Assembly: GCF_018991925.1 (NCBI RefSeq)
Contig: NW_024727898.1
Coordinates: 12,501-76,500, forward strand
Direction of reading: 5' to 3'
Length of the DNA stretch: 64,000 nucleotides
From: Homarus americanus
Taxonomy: Eukaryota; Arthropoda; Malacostraca; Decapoda; Nephropidae
Shown here: in pieces, positions 54,694-64,000 of the stretch
Numbering within the stretch: the first letter of the stretch is position 1
How the letters are laid out: every line of letters starts with the position of its first letter
Notes under the pieces: generated by a model
Told to the model about the DNA's origin: nothing
The model's input: only the letters and a program-made list of their open reading frames with translations
The model's database searches: none
Program-made: the position numbers and the translations under genes

Positions 54694-54815
54694 TTAGGTA
54701 AAACAACATTATCGATCATATAGTTTTAGATTCAGTTATTGGAGGAAAATCAAGAATTCAAAATTAAAAAATAAATAAAACATCCAGGCGATATTAACGC
54801 ATACAACACCCATTA

Positions 54816-54816
<1 letters not shown>

Positions 54817-54889
<73 letters not shown>
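54817..54889. repeat. (AC)n microsatellite
   Basis: Perfect AC tract of about 36 units. Confidence 0.98.
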
Positions 54890-54891
<2 letters not shown>

Positions 54892-55021
54892 CTTTAATTT
54901 TATTATATTATATTATTCACACACGACCCAAACGCATATATGAGTGGACCTGGACATAGGGAAAGACATGGGGTAGAACATGGGCAAGTTAGTTTTATCC
55001 TTTTGCCCACCGCTGGTTGAG

Positions 55022-55301
<280 letters not shown>

Positions 55302-55329
55302 CCTCAAGGAACAAGCACATAAGTTAAAA

Positions 55330-56690
<1,361 letters not shown>

Positions 56691-56834
56691 ACGAGTGCCT
56701 GGAGTGGTCGACACAGGTCTGGCCCTCACCGGCTTATCTGGCTCTTGACCCTCAGTGAGTTATGACCTGACCAGGGGGGTGTAGGGGGTGGGAAGCCCCT
56801 ACCTTTCGACCCTCCCTTCCCTTCTCTTCCCAAA

Positions 56835-57069
56835 GGTTATGGACACCCCCAGCCTAGGAGGGAGGGAGGGAGGGAGGGGAGGGGGAAGGAGGGGAGGGAG
56901 AAGGTAAGGTGAGATACGGTGGTCAGAAGTGAGCGGGGAGATAGAGAGAGAGGGAGAGAGTGAAAGAGGGAGGGAGGAAGTGGAGGATACCAGAGTAAGG
57001 GAAGAGGAAGAGAGAGATAGGGGAGGAGAGAGATAGGACAGATAAACAGGAGAGAGAAGGAGAAGGAGG
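56835..57069. repeat. Polypurine tract
   Basis: GGGAGGGAGG at 56860-56885, then GAGAGAGGGAG words. Confidence 0.9.
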
Positions 57070-57955
<886 letters not shown>

Positions 57956-57974
57956 GTGTGTGTGTGTGTGTGTG

Positions 57975-58017
<43 letters not shown>

Positions 58018-58155
58018 CTGTACTTTCGTTTCTGTAATGTATTATTATTTTTATGTAGCCGTTCTGTCGTTTCTGTATCTGTGATGTTTTTGTACCTGTA
58101 ATGGGGTTTTTGAGCCTGTATTATCGTTTCTTTACCTGTACTATAGTTTCTGAAT
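57956..58155. repeat. (GT)n then GTACCTGTAATNGTTTCTG repeat
   Basis: GT tract to 58015; then about six diverged ~20-bp units with TACCTGTA and GTTTCTG words. Confidence 0.88.
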
Positions 58156-58235
58156 GACAGCAAAATCAACGTAACGAGTATAATAATAACCTTTTAGAAG
58201 ATCCATCGTAGATTACCAAGATAACCGCAGCGCTG

Positions 58236-58525
58236 TTGACCTCTCCCGCCCCTCTCCATCCCCCGTCCACCCTCTCTCCATCCCCAATCCCCACCCGTCC
58301 TCTCCCAGCCTCCCTCCCTCCATTCCCCGTCCATCCTCTCTCCACTCCCCACCTCTGCTCCCACTCCGTCTCTTCTCCCCGCTCCTCCATCCCCGTTCAT
58401 CCTCTCCGCTCCTCGCCATCCCCGTCCTCACTCTCTGCTCCCCCTCCGTCCTCCTCTCTGTGCTCCCTCCGTCCTTCTCTGCTCCCTCCGTCCTTCTCCA
58501 CTCCTCTTCCGTTCCCATCCTCTCC
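58236..58525. repeat. Pyrimidine minisatellite (CTCTCCATCCCC)
   Basis: CCGTCCACCCTCTCTCCATC and CTCCCTCCGTCCTTCTCTG words repeated irregularly. Confidence 0.85.
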
Positions 58526-58639
58526 GCCAAAAAAGGAACTCGAATACAAATTCCGCTCTTTTCCGTCCGCTGGTAAAACTAGCAAACTGACTTCTATATA
58601 TCAACAAGGTCTTAAAATTCACAGAGAAAGTGACCACCG

Positions 58640-58876
58640 AGCGTGTCCCTTGGCCAGGCCAGTGAGAAAGGGGGAGGGTCACCTTGGCCATGCTAGTGAG
58701 GAGGGTCACCTTGGCCATGCTAGTGAGGGGAGTCACCTTGGCTAGGCCAGTGAGGGTGGGGCTAGCTGGGCTCACAGCGAGGGTCACCTGGCTAGAGCAC
58801 GAGGAAGGGGTTACCTTGGCCAGACCAGCGAAGGGAGGGGGGTCAGCTTGGCCAGAGCAAGAGGAAGTGAGGGTGA
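58640..58876. repeat. ~28-bp minisatellite x 8
   Basis: Unit GGTCACCTTGGCCATGCTAG then TGAGGA. The core TTGGCCA is palindromic. Confidence 0.92.
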
Positions 58877-58899
58877 TGGGGAGACACACTTAGGCTCAG

Positions 58900-59177
58900 A
58901 TGGAGAAGAAAATGGGGAGAGAGGGAGAGTGAAGGAGGAACAAATCGGCTAGACTAGAAGGAGGGAAAGGAAGTAGGAAGGAGATGGGAAGAAGGAGAGG
59001 AAAGGTGAAGAATGGGCCTATTAGTTAGACTGGTCGGAGGAGGGAAAAGAGAGGGAGGGAAAGAGAGGGAGGGAAGGAAAAGAGGGGAGGGAGGGAGGGA
59101 AGGAGGGAAAGAAACGGAAGGGAAAGTGTGGGGAAAAGGGTAAGGGGGAGGAATTAGGAGGGAAAGCAGGAGGGACG

Positions 59178-59275
<98 letters not shown>

Positions 59276-59455
59276 AGAGGGAGGGGAGGGAGGGAGGGAA
59301 AGAGGAAGGAGGGAAGGAAGGAGAGGGAGGAGAGGGAGGGAGGGAAAAGAGGAAGGAGGGAAAAAGTGAAGGAGGGAGGAGAGGGAGGGAGGGATAGGGG
59401 ATGGGGAGGGAGAAGAAAGAGGGAGGGAGGGAGGGAGGGAGGAAGAGGTATTCAG
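58900..59455. repeat. Polypurine tract with (GA)n and A-run
   Basis: A/G-rich 550 bp; GA repeats 59184-59280 broken by a 13-nt A run at about 59210-59223; GGGAGGGAGG near 59100, 59285 and 59423. Confidence 0.93.
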
Positions 59456-59597
59456 CACGACACAGGACACTCCACTTTAAGCTCTGCCTTTGAGACTCTG
59501 GGTGTTGTGGTCCTCCACCTATAACACTCAAGGTACTCCAGTGAGAGTCAGCCTTGAGGACCACCTTGTTTACCCCGCCAACGAGATGATTCCTCTA

Positions 59598-59660
59598 TGT
59601 GTGTCTGTGTGTGTGTGTGTGTGTCTGTGTGTGTGTGTGTGTGTCTGTGTGTGTGTGTAA
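59598..59660. repeat. (GT)n with CT interruptions
   Basis: Units of CTGTGTGTGTGTGTGTGT, about 20 bp periodic. Confidence 0.95.
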
Positions 59661-59833
59661 TGTACGATCTTAAAAGTTTATTGCTGGTAACTGGATTCCC
59701 TTAGCATCGTATCTCAGATTTCTATGTAAAGTCAGATAATGTATATAGATGTATATGGCCTGTGTGTGTTTATATTTCAGCAAGGCATCTTAAAAATTGA
59801 TGGACCAATGGCGTTGTAAGTTTACCCTCTCAA

Positions 59834-59877
59834 AGGTCAAGGTCACAACAGAAGGTCAAGGTCACCACAGAAGGTCA
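59834..59877 (+). promoter_or_regulatory. 19-bp repeat carrying TCAAGGTCA nuclear-receptor sites
   Basis: AGGTCA half-sites at 59834, 59840, 59853, 59859 and 59872. Two adjacent pairs make AGGTCAAGGTCA, which includes TCAAGGTCA, the FTZ-F1/SF-1/ERR-type monomer site. The 19-bp spacing shows it arose by tandem duplication. Regulatory use is unproven. Confidence 0.45.
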
Positions 59878-60284
59878 GTATCACAACAGGTTAAATTAAA
59901 CATCGGTATGAGGTGTGGCAGGTGTCCTAAATATTCTGTTCTTAATTAGTCAACGTCAACAGGTGCATCCCAGGTACCTCACACGACCCTCCCTTGCCCC
60001 CTCACGACCATCCTTGACCCCTTACTACCTACGACGACCCCTTTAGTTTCTCCCTTTCCCGGTGGACCCTCCTAGGTGTACCCAGTGACCTATCAGGAGT
60101 AACCAGCAATAGTAGTAGTAAATAACAGCAGAAAGTAGCAGTAGCGGTCAACAGCAGTAAGCAGTAGCAGCAGTAAGAGAAGGAACATTAACAAGGGCAG
60201 AACACGGTGTGGTGCTGTGACCCCCCAGGCTGGCCGGCATCTTTGTGAGAACATTATGTAATCACCTTCTCGGCCACCACACAA
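59878..60284. other. Spacer with AGCAGT-rich patch
   Basis: 60105-60180 repeats AGTAGCAGT/AACAGCAGTAAG words. The rest is unremarkable. Confidence 0.5.
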
Positions 60285-61010
60285 CAGTCAACCCCTCCCT
60301 CCTTCCCTCCCATACACAACCCTCCCCCCTCCCTCGTTCCCTCCCTCCCTCCCACCCATACACAGCCACGCTCTTCTTCCTTCCTTCCTTCCTTCCTCCT
60401 CCTCTTTCCATAATCATAGACGATCTTTCCCTTCCTTCAATCTTTAAAAAAAATCTTTCTCCCTTTCTCATTCTTTCCCTTTCCTCCTTCCCTCCTTCCT
60501 TCATTCCTTCTTTCTTTCTTTTCCCTTTCCACATCTATGGCATCCCTACCCCTCTCTTTCCCCTTCCAGACCCTAGGCGATGTTCCCGCATCCACATCCA
60601 TGGCGAACCTTCCTCCCTCCACATCTTCAAAGCCGGTCTTCCCTCCTTCCTTTCCTCCTCCCCCACACCCCACACGCCCTAGGGTTCTACTCATCTACCG
60701 AGGCCGGGAAACACTGGCACCCTCAGCCCCCCCTTCTGGCACTCTCCTTCTTCCCTCTTTTCTTCTCCTCGCCTCTCCTCCCTCCACCCCACCACACAAT
60801 AGCAAACTTTCCGTGAACAGTTTTCCCCTCATTCCCTCTCATACCGAATTCCCCCCCTCACCTCCCCTCACAAACAAACCCTCTCCCCTTCCTTTTTCTC
60901 CTCACCTCCATCTCTTCTCCCCTACCAAATCCTTCCGAATACCCCCCCTCCTTCCCAACACTGCTCCCCCCTCTCTCTTTTCCTCACCAGATTTTTCATT
61001 CAAGGAATAA
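60285..61010. repeat. Pyrimidine-rich region
   Basis: CCTTCC, CCCTCCCT words with a (TTCC)n near 60377-60400. GACCCTAGGCGATGTTCCCG and CACATCCATGGCGAACC are brief islands at 60570-60610. Pro/Ser-rich frames are not convincing genes. Confidence 0.8.
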
Positions 61011-61059
61011 ATCACAATCTTGTCACCCCTATTTGCCTTCCTCTTCTCTCCTCCCACCT

Positions 61060-61285
61060 CAGCTCTTCTCCTTCCTTCACCCCCACCCCCTAAGACACAG
61101 GCCTCCCTTACCCGCCCTAGAACACAGGTTCCTCCCTCATCCCCCTGAGACACAATACCTTCCCTCACTCACTCCTCTCAGTTCTACCCTCATCCCCCTA
61201 GGACACAAGACCCTCCCTCCACCCTTACCCCCTAATACACAGGACCTGCCTCCTTCCCTCAATCCTCCACCCCTCCCTCACTCTC
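61060..61285. repeat. ~50-bp pyrimidine minisatellite (CCTAGGACACA)
   Basis: CCCTAAGACACAGG, CCTAGAACACAGG, CCTGAGACACAATACC, CCTAGGACACAAGACC, CCTAATACACAGGACC recur every 45-55 bp. Confidence 0.85.
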
Positions 61286-61769
61286 CCGCAACAGCCATTG
61301 TAGTGTGGTGGAGCAGGTCGTCCACACCTGGCCGACGAGTGGGAAGGAAGAGGGAAGATGTCATGGTGTCCCTCTCTCCCCCTCCCTCCCTTCACCTTGA
61401 TAATGCCGACAATCCTACGACTCAAGAAACTTATTCCTTTTCAACTTATTCTCCAGATTCTTTTTTAATTGCGCGAGAAATTCAAATTAGCCTAAACTTC
61501 TTATTAAACTTGCCTGGGTCTCGTCGCCTCGCCCCGGGGTACACACACACACGCCACCGATTCAATTTGGCTTCCTGCTTCTAATAATTCCTCAAGAGCT
61601 GATACTTTTTGTGTATTTCTTTAAACAAAAAATCCGTCTGCACTCTTCCTGTAATGTATTTTTTTTTATAAAATTATACTTTTTCTCTGGTAATTTCTCC
61701 AAAGTATTTTTTTGTTTCTAAATTTCTTAAAAAGTATCCCTTTAATTTTTTCGTAATACATGAACGTGT
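61286..61769. other. Spacer, AT-rich on the right
   Basis: 61290-61400 is balanced; 61600-61760 is T-rich with TTTAAAAAGTAT words. No gene recognised. Confidence 0.45.
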
Positions 61770-61965
61770 AATAATTTCTCACTCCTCTACCCTCACTCCT
61801 TTCTTCATTCCCTCACTCCTCCACCCTCACCCCTTCCTTCCCTTCCTCACTTCTCCACCCTCACCCCTTCCTTCCCTTCCTCACTTCTCCACCCTCACCC
61901 CTTCCTTCCCTCCCTCACTTATCCATCCTCATCCCTTCCTTCCCTCCCTCACTCCTCCACGTTCC
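61770..61965. repeat. 34-bp pyrimidine minisatellite x ~5.5
   Basis: Unit CTCCACCCTCACCCCTTCCT, then TCCCTTCCTCACTT. Confidence 0.95.
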
Positions 61966-61971
61966 CTGTAA

Positions 61972-62035
61972 CTGTATCTATACCTGTCCTCTTGTTTCTG
62001 AATTAATGAAATTGAATTAATAAAGTAACTTTATT
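61972..62035 (+). repeat. Dispersed ACCTGT...GAATTAATAA repeat (copy 2)
   Basis: ACCTGTCCTCTTGTTTCTGA then ATTAATGAAATTGAATTAAT; matches 9019-9080. AATAAAG near 62024 could be a poly(A)-signal-like tail. Confidence 0.5.
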
Positions 62036-62439
62036 ATGGACGCCAGGACCCTCATACAGGTGTCACGGCTCACAGGTGAGTCCCTCGACTATCTTGTTAA
62101 TATCATCTCAATTTATGCAGTACTTCCTCTGTTGCCCGATACTGTACGTCAAAATAATTCATATCAAACATTTTTTTCTCTATCTATACTTAAAAACGTA
62201 ACACTATATGAATGTTTACCTGTACAATATACCTGCATTGTCTATATACATTATAAACCTAATGTAAACTTTGTCTGTCTGTCTCTTTTCCTCCACATGC
62301 TGTTTCCAAATTCATAAAATCAAGTGAAGTTTCCCTTTAAAATCCCAGGCCCGAATTTTTGTCTCAGATCTTCAAACACTGAGGCAAGAATTGGGCCGCA
62401 TCTTAGGTGTTGGGTGACAGTTAGTGCTCCCGTGTAAAT
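62036..62439. other. Unique segment
   Basis: AT-rich with an open frame 62036-62317 (93 codons) that has no recognised domain. Confidence 0.35.
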
Positions 62440-62530
62440 CTGGGAGGTGAAGGTAGGCGGCGGTAACTGGGGGACACCTAACACACGACTCGGCGCTAAC
62501 AAGACGGAGGACCCTAGTTCGATCCCACCC
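62440..62530 (+). repeat. Possible tRNA-derived SINE head
   Basis: GCGGTAACTGGGGG near 62459 resembles an A-box (TRGYNNANNGG). GACTCGGCGCTAAC precedes GGAGGACCCTAGTTCGATCC (62506-62525), whose GTTCGATCC matches the tRNA B-box. The acceptor and T stems do not pair, so it is not a tRNA gene. The (CACCC)n after it may be a tail. Confidence 0.4.
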
Positions 62531-62917
62531 CACCCCACCCCACCCCACCAGCCTCCGACCTCCACCTTGTAGACGATTACTGAGATCTTGTTTATCCTTA
62601 AGTCTTATTGCTCTCTTACTGCTCCCCCTCGTTATCCTGGCCTCCGTGCGTTATCATAATTCTCGTTATCTGTGAGCGCATCCAGCCGTGTTATCCAAGT
62701 TTATATCACCAAGTGTCAACATTCTTTAAAGTTAGACCAACACTGGCACAGGTTCAGGAGCGTTCAAGAGCCTCTAGGGAAGTGTGCTTGACGTGATCAC
62801 CACCTACTGTGAGGGAGGCAGCAGACAACTGACCCATCGCTCTAGTAAGATGAAAAGTGGCGAAGAGATTAAATAAAGATCACCTTAAGAATAACACCCC
62901 TCTCCCCCAACAGCTGA
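62531..62917. other. Unique spacer
   Basis: Short CACCC repeat at 62526-62550; nothing else recognised. Confidence 0.4.
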
Positions 62918-62975
62918 TTTCACCTGATGATTAAATACCCTCACGCTATCTGAGAGGGTTAGGTTAGGTTAGCGT
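62918..62975 (+). repeat. Dispersed CACCTGATGATTAA motif plus TTAGG
   Basis: TTTCACCTGATGATTAAATA, CCCTCACGCTA, then GGTTAGGTTAGGTTAGCG. Confidence 0.75.
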
Positions 62976-63359
62976 TAGGATGGAGACGAGATCGAGGTCT
63001 TTATACCACGTCTGGGTATCATCTCACTGTCACCGCCCTCGTTATCCAAGCTTCCATTATATACATTATCCCTGACCTTACACCATGTGCCATGCTTACC
63101 ACACACTATACAATACCACACCATCCTTCACACTCCTCGTCACCATAATACTACTACTACTAATAATAATACACGAAGTCACTCTAGGTTAAAATCATAA
63201 ATAAACTGAAAAAGAAAAATGGCAAAATCTCATAATTAAAGTAAATTACAGAGTATAAAGAAGTTTTAAACAGGTAGGTATTTTTATGAGGGTCTCCTAG
63301 GATAAAACTCTGGCGTGGTGGAACTTGTTGGTGTGGCGGGATAATGATGATGGAGGGCC
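62976..63359. other. Unique spacer
   Basis: ACTACTACTAATAATAAT at 63150-63168; no gene recognised. Confidence 0.45.
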
Positions 63360-63620
63360 CCCTGACCCCTCCCTCCTTCCCTCCACATTGTCCCTCCTTT
63401 TTTTTTTTACCGTATACCCTCCCTTCATCTATACCGTCTCTTCCACATTCTCTCCTTTCCCTTCCCTCCCTCCATCCACACTTCCCCTTCATAGTTACTC
63501 ATTTTTCCTTATCTACCCTCTCATCTCCTCCACACTCTCCCTCCTTTTTTTAACCCTACTCTCCCTCCATACTCCTTCCTTTTTCTACTATCCTCCCCTC
63601 CCATCTACCCTTCCCATCAT
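63360..63620. repeat. Pyrimidine-rich tract
   Basis: CCCTCC/TTCCCTCC words with CTCCTTTTTTT duplicated near 63394 and 63540. Confidence 0.85.
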
Positions 63621-63906
63621 CCCCACCTTAAGGCACCTCAACAAGCCTTAATTACCCAAGCAAGTTCACCAGACCTCGACACTGTCTTAAGCTGTCAATC
63701 AGAGGCTACTGCCAACCATGACTAGATTACCTCGACCCATAAATCACCAGCTCTTGAGAAACAACATCTTGTATCCATGTGTCGCCAGGTAACCATCTAG
63801 GGGGGGGGGGATTCTACCTGTTGGTGTCACTGGTTGAGAATACCTGGGAGAGTGTTTATCACCTCCAGTAATCAACACCTGACCAGTAAACACATTCGTT
63901 CAAGTA
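63621..63906. other. Unique spacer
   Basis: A 10-nt G run near 63801; nothing else recognised. Confidence 0.45.
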
Positions 63907-63993
63907 ATCACCTGAAGATTAAGAGACTTGGGATTATTTCACCTGATGAGTAAATAAACCTAACGCTGACCTGACCTGACCTAACCTAACCCT
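63907..63993 (+). repeat. Tandem pair of dispersed motif plus CCTGA/CCTAA
   Basis: ATCACCTGAAGATTAAGAGA (63907) and TTTCACCTGATGAGTAAATA (63936) followed by ACCTAACGCT, then CTGACCTGACCTAACCTAAC. Same tandem arrangement as at 1682-1745. Confidence 0.75.
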
Positions 63994-64000
63994 TCATTCA

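Overview
The window looks like non-coding nuclear DNA from an arthropod, most likely a decapod crustacean. The reasons are: many interstitial arrays of the arthropod telomere pentamer TTAGG/CCTAA; extreme microsatellite density (AC, AG, AAT, TA, AGAC, GGAA); dozens of minisatellites; and one decayed LINE 3' end whose C-terminal protein signature resembles arthropod non-LTR retrotransposons. The assignment is from general knowledge, not a database search. There is no bacterial-style gene organisation, and I found no rRNA, intact tRNA, CRISPR array or convincing host exon. Almost all long open frames are translations of simple or tandem repeats, often open in several frames at once.

Layout. 0-10 kb: AAT, AC and polypurine tracts, degenerate TTAGG arrays, a short CRE/CCAAT cassette, a G-run block, and an 18-bp-class array carrying about 18 CACGTG motifs. 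10-14 kb: two copies, in opposite orientation, of a ~160 bp Tc1/mariner-like MITE with TA target duplications, plus a 28-bp minisatellite and a diverged GT-containing repeat. 14-23 kb: a 37-nt poly-C run, AGAC and GT tracts, three perfect CRE octamers spaced exactly 32 bp, and several 19-26 bp arrays. 23.7-24.3 kb: the LINE relic. 25.5-26.0 kb: a cluster of related CCAAT/CRE-bearing repeats in both orientations. 27-31 kb: a 49-bp array, a (TA)n tract, a CpG-richer island, and three related hairpin-forming units. 31-41 kb: GA/AC tracts, a 45-bp array, a 22-bp array and a 2.1 kb array of 66-bp units. 41-48 kb: purine-rich arrays, a second locus of the same 22-bp family in opposite orientation, 20-bp and 18-bp arrays. 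48-53 kb: converging TTAGG and CCTAA arrays and TTAGG-like derivatives. 53-61 kb: very long AC, AG, GGAA and purine/pyrimidine-biased tracts. 61-64 kb: pyrimidine arrays, a possible tRNA-derived SINE fragment, and copies of a dispersed CACCTGAWGATTAA motif.

No genes act together here. The main content is repeat biology: the MITE pair, the LINE relic, the CRE/CCAAT cassette family, a palindromic repeat family, a dispersed motif beside TTAGG-like DNA, and one 22-bp minisatellite family at two loci. Functional readings of regulatory motifs are inferences from motif matches only. I did not find evidence for a new enzymatic or defence system.
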